From Bacteroidales bacterium UBA6851 (GTDB lineage: Bacteria > Bacteroidota > Bacteroidia > Bacteroidales > UBA932): a DNA stretch of 64,000 nt. The position numbers and the translations under genes are program-made. Location: NCBI GenBank assembly GCA_002451795.1, contig DKDJ01000009.1:62001-126000 (forward strand), written 5' to 3'. This document shows, in pieces, positions 40,868 to 49,428 of the stretch. Under the pieces are notes generated by a model. The model made no database searches, was not told where the DNA came from, and saw only the letters and a list, made by a program, of their open reading frames with translations. Each line of letters opens with the position of its first letter. The first letter of the stretch is position 1.

Positions 40868-43800
40868 ATGCTCAACAGACTGCTAGATAAGCCTATATCT
40901 GTATCAATGATAACCCTGGTGCTGATAGTTCTGGGGTGCGTGGGGATTGCGTCTCTTCCGGTCGGGCTTATTCCAGAAATAGACATTCCTTATGTGACGG
41001 TGCAGGTGGATGCTCCAGATATGTCTGCACGAGAATTGGATGATGCGGTAGTGAAGACTCTAAGGCAGAATCTTGTGCAGATAGGCCACCTGTCTGATAT
41101 ACGTACGGAGTCCAGGGATGGAAGTGCCTCTCTGGTGCTTAATTTTGAGCAGGGACAGAATGCTGATTTCGCGTTTATTGAGGTAAATGAGAAGATAGAC
41201 AGAAGTATGTCGTCTCTTCCGGATATCTCCCGTCCTAAAGTATTCAAGGCTAGTGCAACCGATATACCGGCTTTCTTCATCAATGTTACCATGAAGGAAA
41301 ACGGTGGGGATGACTTCCTCTCGCTCAGCGATTTCGTGTCCGGGGTGGTAGCCAAAAGAATTGAGCAGTTGGATGAGGTCGCTATGGTGGATATCAGCGG
41401 TACTGTGAATCGGGAGATTCTTGTGGTTCCTGATCTTGGAAAGCTTTCTTCGCTCGGACTTACTGTCCATGAATTCGAGTCTGCTCTCGGTGCGGCCAAT
41501 GTAAGGTTGTCCAATCTTACTATCCGTGATGGAGAATATCATTATAATGTCAAGTTCCGTTCGTTCGCTTCCTCTAAAGAAGATATTGAAGATGTGTATT
41601 TGACGTCTGGCGAAAAGCTGTTTCGACTTAAAGATGTGGCGAATGTTACGGAGCAGAGTATGACTCGTACGGGACTTGACCGCTCTGATGGAAAAGATGC
41701 CATATCAATGGCTGTGATAAAGCAGAGTACCGCACGAATGTCCGACCTGCGCAAGAGCATAACGTCTTTGCTTGATGTATTTGCAAGCGATTATCCAGAT
41801 CTTGAATTCACGCCTACGCGTGATCAGACAGAACTTCTTGAGTATTCCATTCATAATCTGATACTCAATATAATATTGGCCATACTTCTGGACTGCGTGA
41901 TCATCTTCCTTTTTATGAAGGACCTGCGATCTCCGCTACTTGTCTCCCTTACGATTCCGGTGTCCTTGGTCATTTCTTTTTTTGTATTCTATACTTGTGG
42001 CCTTACCATCAATATTATTTCGCTTTCGGGACTTCTGCTCGGTGTGGGAATGATGGTGGATAATACGATAGTTCTTACCGATAACATTACCGCCAGGTGG
42101 CAGCGAGGGGATTCTCTTAGGAAAGCTGTCGTAAAAGGCACGAAAGAGGTCTCTGGTGCGATGCTAAGCTCTGTGCTTACAACGTGTGCCGTATTTATTC
42201 CTCTCGTATTTCTCAATGGACTTGCGGGCGATCTTTTCTTTGACCAGGCTATTACTGTCACAGTCCTGCTGCTTGTCTCATATCTTGTAACAGTGGTGCT
42301 TTTGCCGGTATACTACTGGGTGCTTTACAAAAGATCTGACTCTTTCCAGCCCAACAAAGTGTTGTCGCGTATTCAGTGCAAGAGCGCTGTCCGTATATAT
42401 GATGGAGGGGTCAACTTTTTTCTGCACCATCATTGGATTTCGTGGGTTGTACCATTGCTGTGTGTGATGTTGACTGGTGTATGTCTTGTATTTATGCCAA
42501 AGACTAAGCTTCCGCCAATCAGTTACTCGGATGCCATTCTCAAAATAGACTGGAACGACCACATCTCACTTGAGGAGAACCGAAACCGCATCATTCAGAT
42601 TGAGGAGGCTGCTTCTGTTTCAAGCAGTCAGGTTAGTTCCATGGTTGGTGTCCAGCAGTTTGTACTGAACCATAGCGGAGATCAGTCTATGAACGAGGCT
42701 TCGGTATATTTCAAATGTGCAGACGCTTCATCATTAGAAGCACTTAAGCGGAGATTGTCAGAGACAATATCATCAAGATGGCCGGATGCTGTGTATGAAT
42801 TTGGCACCTCGGGCAATATTTTCGACATGGTATTTGCGGAGAAAGAGCCTGAACTTGTGGCACGTGTGCGAGAAGTCGGAGGAGAGGGGCTTGTCCCTGG
42901 AAGTCTTGCATCGCTTATTGAGGATATTGATAGTGCGGTGCCTCAGGTTAATGTAGCCAGAATTCCTGTCAAGAAAGACGTCTTGTATATAAGTGATGCA
43001 GAGAGTATGGCGCTTTATGGTATTGCCCGTGAACAGGTGGTTTCTGCCATTCGAAGCAGTCTTAACGGGAATGCTGTATTTGAGATCATTCAGGGAAACC
43101 GTTCGGTTCCTGTGGTGCTTGGAACAGATATGCTTGAGATGGAGGATCTGTTTGATAAAGCTGTCATAGAAAAGGAAGAAGGGGTTGTGATACCGCTGAA
43201 AAGAATACTAAGACAAACATATGAAGAAGACTTTAAGTCTATTGTCTCTGGAGAAGAAGGGAACTACTACCCAGTGGAGCTGGATGTCAAATCTTCCGAA
43301 GCCAAGAGTGTGATGTCTGCGGTGCGTGAGGCGGTTCATAAATACGGCAACCTCGAGGTTTCGTTTTCTGGCGCCTTTTTTTCCAACAACGAGATGATTC
43401 GGCAGATGATAGTGGTTTTGCTTATAGCTCTGGCTATGCTTTTCCTTATTTTGGCATCGCAGTTTGAGTCTTTGCTCCAACCGTTCATTATTCTTTCAGA
43501 GATTGTGATAGATATGGCGTTTTGTTTAGCTGTCCTGTGGATTACTGGCACAAGTATCAATATTATGTCTCTTATCGGTCTTGTGGTTGTGAGCGGTATT
43601 GTGATAAATGATTCCATTCTTAAGATTGATACTATTAACAAGCTTGTCGCTTATGGAATGGAAACAGAAGCCGCTATTCATGAGGCTGGGCATAGACGTC
43701 TGAAGGCTATTGTCATGACTTCTCTTACTACTATCCTATCAGTGGCGCCATTCCTCAGTCGTGGCAATATGGGTTCGGATCTCCAATTCCCTATGGCTAT

Positions 43801-43897
43801 GGTGATAATAATCGGTATGAGTGTGGGTACACTTGTCAGTCTATTTTATGTACCGGCAGTCTATTTTGCCATTTATAAGCATAAAAATGGTAGATAA
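40868..43897 (+). CDS. RND efflux transporter, first of a tandem pair
   Basis: 1009 residues with the AcrB-like plan of twelve membrane segments and two large periplasmic loops. The start LLDKPISVSMITLVLIVLG is membrane segment 1. GLLLGVGMMVDNTIVLTDN is segment 4 with one aspartate (DN rather than DD) of the proton path. LVVVSGIVINDSILKID is in segment 10. It overlaps the second RND gene by 11 bases. Pairs of this kind form mixed trimers in the MdtBC system, which may apply here. Substrate unknown. Confidence 0.92.
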   Translation: MLNRLLDKPISVSMITLVLIVLGCVGIASLPVGLIPEIDIPYVTVQVDAPDMSARELDDAVVKTLRQNLVQIGHLSDIRTESRDGSASLVLNFEQGQNADFAFIEVNEKIDRSMSSLPDISRPKVFKASATDIPAFFINVTMKENGGDDFLSLSDFVSGVVAKRIEQLDEVAMVDISGTVNREILVVPDLGKLSSLGLTVHEFESALGAANVRLSNLTIRDGEYHYNVKFRSFASSKEDIEDVYLTSGEKLFRLKDVANVTEQSMTRTGLDRSDGKDAISMAVIKQSTARMSDLRKSITSLLDVFASDYPDLEFTPTRDQTELLEYSIHNLILNIILAILLDCVIIFLFMKDLRSPLLVSLTIPVSLVISFFVFYTCGLTINIISLSGLLLGVGMMVDNTIVLTDNITARWQRGDSLRKAVVKGTKEVSGAMLSSVLTTCAVFIPLVFLNGLAGDLFFDQAITVTVLLLVSYLVTVVLLPVYYWVLYKRSDSFQPNKVLSRIQCKSAVRIYDGGVNFFLHHHWISWVVPLLCVMLTGVCLVFMPKTKLPPISYSDAILKIDWNDHISLEENRNRIIQIEEAASVSSSQVSSMVGVQQFVLNHSGDQSMNEASVYFKCADASSLEALKRRLSETISSRWPDAVYEFGTSGNIFDMVFAEKEPELVARVREVGGEGLVPGSLASLIEDIDSAVPQVNVARIPVKKDVLYISDAESMALYGIAREQVVSAIRSSLNGNAVFEIIQGNRSVPVVLGTDMLEMEDLFDKAVIEKEEGVVIPLKRILRQTYEEDFKSIVSGEEGNYYPVELDVKSSEAKSVMSAVREAVHKYGNLEVSFSGAFFSNNEMIRQMIVVLLIALAMLFLILASQFESLLQPFIILSEIVIDMAFCLAVLWITGTSINIMSLIGLVVVSGIVINDSILKIDTINKLVAYGMETEAAIHEAGHRRLKAIVMTSLTTILSVAPFLSRGNMGSDLQFPMAMVIIIGMSVGTLVSLFYVPAVYFAIYKHKNGR

Positions 43898-46800
43898 GAG
43901 GAAAGGAATATCTCCGTTTTCTGTGCTTCTGCTTATGGCGGTGGCTGCAGTAGTTGGCGCTGCATGCTTTTCTATGCTTAAAGTCCAGTATACCCCGTCT
44001 TCTCAAGACAAGAAGATTACTGTGACTTATGGTTATCCTGGAGCCTCATCGCGTATTGTAGAAGCGGAAGTGACCAGCAAACTGGAGGGCATATTGTCTA
44101 ATATCAAAGAGTGTAAGTCCGTCAGTTCCGTCTCTAACAATGGAGATGGGAGCATTACTCTTGAATTTGGAAAGAAGGTGGATTTGCAATCTGCGCGATT
44201 TGAGATAGCCTCTCAGATACGCAATGTGTATCCGAGCCTTCCCAGGTCATGCTCATATCCTGTCATTTCCCTCAATTCATCAGGGAACAAGTCTCAGACT
44301 GCTATTTCTTTCAATATACTTAGCAGTCTTCCTTCCAAGGAGATAGCCGACTTTGTTGAGAGCCGTATAATTTATCCGATTTCTACCATTAAAGGAGTGG
44401 AGGATGTCAGTTTCTATGGCAATACACCGTACGAATGGGTGGTAACTTTTGACTATGATATAGCAAGGAGCCTCGGCATCACGGCGGATGACATTTCCAA
44501 GGCTTTCAACGATAGGTATTCGGAAAGTCTGATTGGAATGGTGACTTCTGGGGATATGCGGTATGGGGTGCGGCTTAAGGATGGGTCTGTCGGTGATATG
44601 TCTGACATACCGGTAAAGAAGGTGGGCGGAAGAATAGTGCGGCTTGGGGAAATAGCGCAGTTTCGCTACCAGGAGGCTCTTCCTACGAGTTATTATCGCA
44701 TCAATGGCCTTAATACGCTGAATCTTGCAGTAGCGGTGGGCTCTGATGTAAATCTGATATCCGTAGTCGGCGACGTAAAAGGAAAGATGCGTGAGCTTGA
44801 GGCTTCATTCCCTGCGGAAATCAGTGTCAAGGTCAACTATGATTCATCTGAATATATTAGCGCAGAGTTGGATAAGATTTACTTCCGGACGTTGCTTTGC
44901 CTGCTGATACTTCTTGTTTTTGCTTTCCTGGTAAACCGTTCCTGGCGATATATGGTGGTGGTTGCCATCACGCTTGCTGTCAATATCCTTATATCTGTAT
45001 GTCTTTATTGGCTTGTGGGACTTGAAATCAATATATATACCCTTGCTGGCGTAACCGTCTCGCTCGGTATCATTATTGACAACACTATTGTAATGGTGGA
45101 CCATTATTCGCGATATGGCAATCGGGGCGTGTTTCCCGCCCTATTGAGTGCGGTGCTGACTACTGTGGCGGCGCTGCTGGTCATATTCCTTCTTCCTGAG
45201 CAGGAGCGTGCCAGCCTGACAGAATTTGCAGTAGCCATCATCATCAATCTATGTGTGTCACTACTAGTAGCATATCTCTTCGTGCCCGCACTGCTGTATT
45301 ATTTCCCGGTGAACTTCAATGTCAAGGATAGCGCTCGTGCGAAGAGACTCCGTCGGATAGCATGGTGGAATAGGGGATATGGACGGTATATTGGCTGGGG
45401 CATTCGTCACAGGTGGCTTTTGGTGTTGGGGGTAGTGATTGCTTTTGGCATCCCTACATGCTTGATACCAAAAGATTTCGAGTGGAAGCCATATTCTGAT
45501 CACAGGAAAGTGATAGATAAGGTGCTCGGTACGAGTTTCGCTCTTTTCTATAAGGCTATGGACCGCTCTGATTTCTATCGGGAGCCGTCCCGCCCATGTC
45601 TCACCATCAGAGCCGGTATGCCGGAGGGATGTACTGTTCAGCAACTCAATGAGGTACTTCGCAGTATGGAGAACTATCTTTCGGGCATAGAGGAAATAGA
45701 GAGTTTCGAGACAGGCATTTATTCGCCCTCATCCGGGAATATCCAGGTGTATTTCAGACCAGAAGTGGAGAATACTTCCCTTCCGTCCAGAGTAAAGAGT
45801 GATGTCATCCTTATGGCTGCATCATTTGGCGGAGCAAACTGGACTGTGTTTGGAATAGATGACAACGGATTTAATAATAATGTCGTGTCCGCTTATCGCA
45901 GTAACGGCATCAAACTGACGGGATACAATTACGACCAACTCGTGGCGTATGGGGAACTTCTTTTGGACAAGATGTCTTCCAATAGGCGAGTCTCGGCAGC
46001 TGAAATATGGGGCGCTGGCAGTTTTGACCGGCCGCAGGGTGAGTATAGTGTTGATTATGATTTCGAGGCTCTCAATGCTGTGGGCATCAGTCCGTATGAA
46101 TACTATAATTCGTTGCGTTCGCCTCTGTATGATTCGTATGCTATGTCCATTCCGTACAATGATGAATATGTTCTTGTCCGGATTGAGTCTTCCGCCAGGG
46201 ATGCCATGGACCTATGGCACGTAAGCAATGTAGCGGTAGAAGCAGGAGAAGGGAGGATGAAACTCTCTCAGATAGGAGAGATATCCAAAAAGAACACTTC
46301 ACTTCCTATTCAGAAGGAGAATCAATCATACTCCATAGCGGTGCGGTTTGATTTTCTTGGACCTATGCAGATGAGTACGAAATACATTGCGGAAATGGTT
46401 GATTACATGAACGGGAGTGTTCTTCCTGTGGGGTATAAGGCGGAGGATTATCAAGGTCGCTGGTTCTATGACAATCAAGACAAGTATGCGGCGCTTATCC
46501 TACTTGTGATTGCATGTATTTTCGTGATATGCGCAGTACACTTCAATTCTCTCAGGTACCCGATAGCCATAATAGTGATGATTCCAGTGTCGTTTATTGG
46601 AGAGTTCCTCGCGTTTGGACTTTCTGATTTTGCCTTTGATAAGGGTGGATTTGCTGCTTTTGTGATGTTGAGTGGCATTACGGTCAATGCTGGTATTTAT
46701 CTTGTCTCTGCTTTCAGAAAAATGATTTCAGGGTGCAGCGGTTCCTCCTCCAGTGATATTCAGGTACGTTCCTATGTAAGGGCCTTCAACACCAAGATTG

Positions 46801-46970
46801 TACCGATATCACTTACTATAATATCGTCAGTCATAGGGCTTGTACCATTCCTTTTTGATGGACCTTCGGAGGTGTTCTGGTTTGACTTTGCTATTGGTAC
46901 TATTGCAGGATTGGTGATGTCTGTTGCAGCACTAATATTGCTTCTCCCGGTATTTGCTTTGAAAAAATAG
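43887..46970 (+). CDS. RND efflux transporter, second of a tandem pair
   Basis: 1027 residues from ATG 43887; the earlier in-frame start at 43821 lies inside the first pump gene. Membrane segment 1 is FSVLLLMAVAAVVGAACFSM. Segment 4 reads TVSLGIIIDNTIVMVDHY, again DN. The second half has FVMLSGITVNAGIYLVSAF. The order of domains equals that of the first pump but the sequences are well apart, so the pair is old and not a recent duplication. No terminator was seen before the tRNA gene promoter. Confidence 0.92.
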   Translation: MVDKRKGISPFSVLLLMAVAAVVGAACFSMLKVQYTPSSQDKKITVTYGYPGASSRIVEAEVTSKLEGILSNIKECKSVSSVSNNGDGSITLEFGKKVDLQSARFEIASQIRNVYPSLPRSCSYPVISLNSSGNKSQTAISFNILSSLPSKEIADFVESRIIYPISTIKGVEDVSFYGNTPYEWVVTFDYDIARSLGITADDISKAFNDRYSESLIGMVTSGDMRYGVRLKDGSVGDMSDIPVKKVGGRIVRLGEIAQFRYQEALPTSYYRINGLNTLNLAVAVGSDVNLISVVGDVKGKMRELEASFPAEISVKVNYDSSEYISAELDKIYFRTLLCLLILLVFAFLVNRSWRYMVVVAITLAVNILISVCLYWLVGLEINIYTLAGVTVSLGIIIDNTIVMVDHYSRYGNRGVFPALLSAVLTTVAALLVIFLLPEQERASLTEFAVAIIINLCVSLLVAYLFVPALLYYFPVNFNVKDSARAKRLRRIAWWNRGYGRYIGWGIRHRWLLVLGVVIAFGIPTCLIPKDFEWKPYSDHRKVIDKVLGTSFALFYKAMDRSDFYREPSRPCLTIRAGMPEGCTVQQLNEVLRSMENYLSGIEEIESFETGIYSPSSGNIQVYFRPEVENTSLPSRVKSDVILMAASFGGANWTVFGIDDNGFNNNVVSAYRSNGIKLTGYNYDQLVAYGELLLDKMSSNRRVSAAEIWGAGSFDRPQGEYSVDYDFEALNAVGISPYEYYNSLRSPLYDSYAMSIPYNDEYVLVRIESSARDAMDLWHVSNVAVEAGEGRMKLSQIGEISKKNTSLPIQKENQSYSIAVRFDFLGPMQMSTKYIAEMVDYMNGSVLPVGYKAEDYQGRWFYDNQDKYAALILLVIACIFVICAVHFNSLRYPIAIIVMIPVSFIGEFLAFGLSDFAFDKGGFAAFVMLSGITVNAGIYLVSAFRKMISGCSGSSSSDIQVRSYVRAFNTKIVPISLTIISSVIGLVPFLFDGPSEVFWFDFAIGTIAGLVMSVAALILLLPVFALKK

Positions 46971-47011
46971 AAAGGATGTCAAATATTTTTGGGATTTAAC
47001 AAATTATGGAC

Positions 47012-47019
47012 TATATTTG
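47012..47019 (+). promoter_or_regulatory. -7 promoter box of tRNA-Leu
   Basis: TATATTTG ends 15 bases before the mature tRNA 5-prime end. Confidence 0.65.
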
Positions 47020-47034
47020 CAGTCCCAAAGTATT

Positions 47035-47117
47035 GCGGACGTGGTGAAATGGTAGACACGCTACTTTGAGGGGGTAGTGGGCGTTGGCCTGTGTGAGTTC
47101 GAGTCTCACCGTCCGCA
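47035..47117 (+). tRNA. tRNA-Leu (anticodon GAG)
   Basis: The acceptor GCGGACG pairs with CGTCCGC, with discriminator A at 47117. The anticodon stem CTACT/GGTAG holds a seven-base loop with GAG at 47068-47070. A long variable arm (TGGGCGTTGGCCTGT region) marks a class II tRNA. The T arm is GTGAG-TTCGAGT-CTCAC. CCA is not encoded. It reads CUC and CUU codons. Confidence 0.95.
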
Positions 47118-47118
47118 C

Positions 47119-47152
47119 AAAAGCTGGCAGAAGTTTTTCTGTCAGCTTTTTG
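47119..47152 (+). terminator. Terminator after tRNA-Leu
   Basis: AAAAGCTG-GCAGAA pairs with TTCTG-TCAGCTTTT (one mismatch), followed by TTTTTG, two bases after the tRNA end. Confidence 0.85.
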
Positions 47153-47183
47153 TTTATTAATCATTTATCACTAACTTTCTGCC

Positions 47184-47765
47184 ATGATTACAGAAGAAAA
47201 GGCTATACAGAACATTCGAGAGTTGTTTGAATATATAGGTGAGGATCCATATCGAGTAGGCCTTAAGGACACTCCAGAAAGGATGCTTCGGATGTTCAAA
47301 GAGGTTTTTAGAGGCTATGATTTAGGGCAGAAGCCTCTTATCACCACGTTTCCAAATGGGCAAGACGGGATAATATACGACAATATGGTTGTGGATAGCG
47401 GGACTTTCTATTCACTCTGTGAACATCACTGCCGCACTTTCTTTGGAGAGTATTGGTTTGCATATCTTCCTAATCCCCATGGTCGCATTCTTGGCCTTTC
47501 CAAAATAGGGAGAGTCGTGGATTATTGTGCTGCTCGTCTGCAAGTACAAGAGAGACTTGTTCATGATGTGGTGGAGATGCTCACCGAAGCATTGGGCGAT
47601 GAGAATCCTCCTTTTGGTATGGCGCTCATGATGCGCGGAAGGCACATGTGCAAGGAGAGCCGAGGTGCAAGGAAGAGCGGTGAGATGACTACGACTTGTC
47701 TTACAGGGGCCTTCCGTAAAAGTGCGAGCGTACGTGCTGAGTTCTTGTCGTATGTTAAAGAATAA
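47184..47765 (+). CDS. folE: GTP cyclohydrolase I
   Basis: 193 residues. The type I (FolE) signatures are DTPERMLRMFKEVFRGYD near 29-46, YSLCEHHCRTFFG with zinc ligands near 76-88, LGLSKIGRVVDYCAARLQVQERL and MMRGRHMCKESRGARKSG with the third zinc cysteine. It opens GTP to dihydroneopterin triphosphate, the start of folate and queuosine synthesis. The window also has folK and queH, which act later in those two routes, though at distant places. Confidence 0.96.
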   Translation: MITEEKAIQNIRELFEYIGEDPYRVGLKDTPERMLRMFKEVFRGYDLGQKPLITTFPNGQDGIIYDNMVVDSGTFYSLCEHHCRTFFGEYWFAYLPNPHGRILGLSKIGRVVDYCAARLQVQERLVHDVVEMLTEALGDENPPFGMALMMRGRHMCKESRGARKSGEMTTTCLTGAFRKSASVRAEFLSYVKE

Positions 47766-47790
47766 ATGGGGCTGATATCAGCCCCATTTA
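47763..47790. terminator. 28-base perfect palindrome between convergent folE and propeller 3
   Basis: The left arm TAAATGGGGCTGAT is the exact reverse complement of the right arm ATCAGCCCCATTTA, overlapping the folE stop. As RNA it forms a strong hairpin in either direction, with T- and A-rich ends rather than a long T run. A two-way terminator is the simplest reading. Confidence 0.6.
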
Positions 47791-47796
47791 TGGTCA

Positions 47797-48927
47797 TTAT
47801 ATTTTGAACTTGACTTTTATTACTGCAGGATTATCATTGTCCTTGAGTTCAAGGCCGGTTTTGTCAATGACGTACCTCTTGAGTGGATCGGTAGTCTCGC
47901 TATGCCCATATTCCAGATAAAGGAAATAATAATAGTCTTTGTCCGCAGCTAAGAAGAAGACAGGTGGGACAGGATCAGCAGAAGAGGATTGCCAACGGAT
48001 TCCTTTCTCCCCATCAGTTATGAAGTTCCATACAGAACTATTTTCTCCGAATGCAGAGACGTAGATGTTATTTTTAGTCATAAGTGAGGTTGGACATTTG
48101 ATTCTCTTGTCTTCAAAGGCATCTCCAACCAGCATCCATGGGTCAGATACATCCTTGAAGTAGTCTTTTGATAGCCCTTTGCTCCCAAAGTCCATATAGA
48201 AAGAACTATTTATTTCTCCGTCCTTATCAATGTAAGAATAGCAAGAGCCAAACTCGTATGAAAGGAAGTAAGAGTTGTCATATCCTTGGAAGACACTTGG
48301 CTTAAAAGACATTGAGATACAGAAATCACTATCTTTTGCTTCCATGCTTTTGTTAACGATCTTTCCGTCTTCGTTAAAGTGCAACAGTCTATATTCCTTG
48401 TCTTCTATTTTATATGGATTCGAGAAATAAGCAGCAATACCTCCGTTCTTGAGCGGAAGAATGCCGTCTACAGTGTTTCCACTGATGTCTAATTTGGTTT
48501 TCTTTATAAAGGAGCCGTTTGTTGAGTTGTATCTGATGATCTCATTTTTGCTTGTAACGCCTATAATCTCTTTACGTTTTGAATCTACGCAGACATCTCC
48601 AAGATGGATGAATTCTTCTGGTCCGTTACCAATTTTCCCGATGGTGTGGCAGTAATTTCCTTTTTGGTCAAATTCAAGTATCTCTGAACCGTAGAACAAG
48701 AAGATCTTGTCGTCAAGGGTAAGGATTTTGCTCGCGGTCGGCACAATCACAGAATTTGCCTCCAAACGAATGACGCTGATGTCATCTATGTAGGGTGACA
48801 AGTTGTCAACTTTTTTGGTGCTGCCGAAAAGGTCAATTTTTTTTGCGTCAGTTTCAGAAATGATAGACTTGGGATTGGAGCAACTCAAAGCTAATATAGC
48901 TATTGAGATAAAATATAATGGTTTCAT
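47797..48927 (-). CDS. Six-bladed beta-propeller lipoprotein 3 (BF3164-like)
   Basis: 376 residues with lipobox ALSCS (cysteine near 16). The domain starts near 40 with LSPYIDDISVIRLE. The signature KIGNGPEEFIHLGDVCVD (GxGPxE type) is near 96-113, followed by blades with DSKRKEIIGVTSKN and LHFNEDGKIVNK. It follows the cysteine-rich peptide gene by 32 bases on the same strand, so the order peptide then propeller is as in cassettes 1 and 2. Of the three propellers it fits the family pattern best. Confidence 0.82.
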   Translation of the reverse strand: MKPLYFISIAILALSCSNPKSIISETDAKKIDLFGSTKKVDNLSPYIDDISVIRLEANSVIVPTASKILTLDDKIFLFYGSEILEFDQKGNYCHTIGKIGNGPEEFIHLGDVCVDSKRKEIIGVTSKNEIIRYNSTNGSFIKKTKLDISGNTVDGILPLKNGGIAAYFSNPYKIEDKEYRLLHFNEDGKIVNKSMEAKDSDFCISMSFKPSVFQGYDNSYFLSYEFGSCYSYIDKDGEINSSFYMDFGSKGLSKDYFKDVSDPWMLVGDAFEDKRIKCPTSLMTKNNIYVSAFGENSSVWNFITDGEKGIRWQSSSADPVPPVFFLAADKDYYYFLYLEYGHSETTDPLKRYVIDKTGLELKDNDNPAVIKVKFKI

Positions 48928-48959
48928 AAATAGTTAAGATGGTAATATCGATTAATGAC

Positions 48960-49277
48960 TTATGGATTAGCAATTATATCGTCTTTGGAGCCTCCTGCGG
49001 CCACGTAGTGTAATCCGTCACAAGAGAAAGATGATCCCTTGCAAGGGTCCATTATGAAGCAGTTCTCATCTCCGAAGCAGCAGCCTGGCTTGATAACCCA
49101 GCCTCCAACTCCGCATTGAACGGCTTGGGAGTGTCTGTTGCCTTGTGGACCAGGTGGGTCGTTGGAATACTGTGGCTTGATTGCCGACTCTGCTGCGTTC
49201 ACGTTAATGGCGGCACTTAGCACTGCGGCAGAAGCGATAGCAAGTGCGGAAACGCACAATAAAAAGGTTCTTTTCAT
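48960..49277 (-). CDS. Secreted cysteine-rich peptide 3 (NVEALA-like)
   Basis: 105 residues from ATG 49277; a longer frame from 49337 reaches into the promoter. A signal segment (LLCVSALAIASAAVLSAA) leads to INVNAAESAI, a loose form of the NVEALA motif. After it come a proline-glycine stretch (NDPPGPQGN) and six cysteines (QCGVGG, PGCCFGDENC, DPCKG, FSCDG). No thioredoxin gene stands beside it. A minus-strand box TATATTTG is at 49335-49342. Cysteine spacing suggests two or three disulfides in the exported form. Confidence 0.75.
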   Translation of the reverse strand: MKRTFLLCVSALAIASAAVLSAAINVNAAESAIKPQYSNDPPGPQGNRHSQAVQCGVGGWVIKPGCCFGDENCFIMDPCKGSSFSCDGLHYVAAGGSKDDIIANP

Positions 49278-49334
49278 AAGGATGGTATTTGATCTATTTA
49301 TTTGTATTGCATTGAGGATAAGCGACCTCGGGCT

Positions 49335-49342
49335 CAAATATA
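49335..49342 (-). promoter_or_regulatory. -7 promoter box of the peptide 3-propeller 3 operon
   Basis: On minus the sequence is TATATTTG, 57 bases before the ATG at 49277. Confidence 0.6.
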
Positions 49343-49396
49343 GTAATTTTGTGATAATACTTACTAATAATGATTGAAATAATGTTCGGTTTTATG

Positions 49397-49404
49397 CATA
49401 TTTG
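49397..49404 (+). promoter_or_regulatory. Probable -7 promoter box of feoAB
   Basis: CATATTTG differs from TAnnTTTG only in the first base and ends 24 bases before the feoAB ATG. Confidence 0.4.
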
Positions 49405-49428
49405 TGCCGAATTTGAGAAACAACTATT

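Noticed and set aside
40868..46970. Tandem RND genes as a recent duplication or assembly repeat
   Set aside because: The two proteins share layout but few stretches of identical residues; they are old paralogues.
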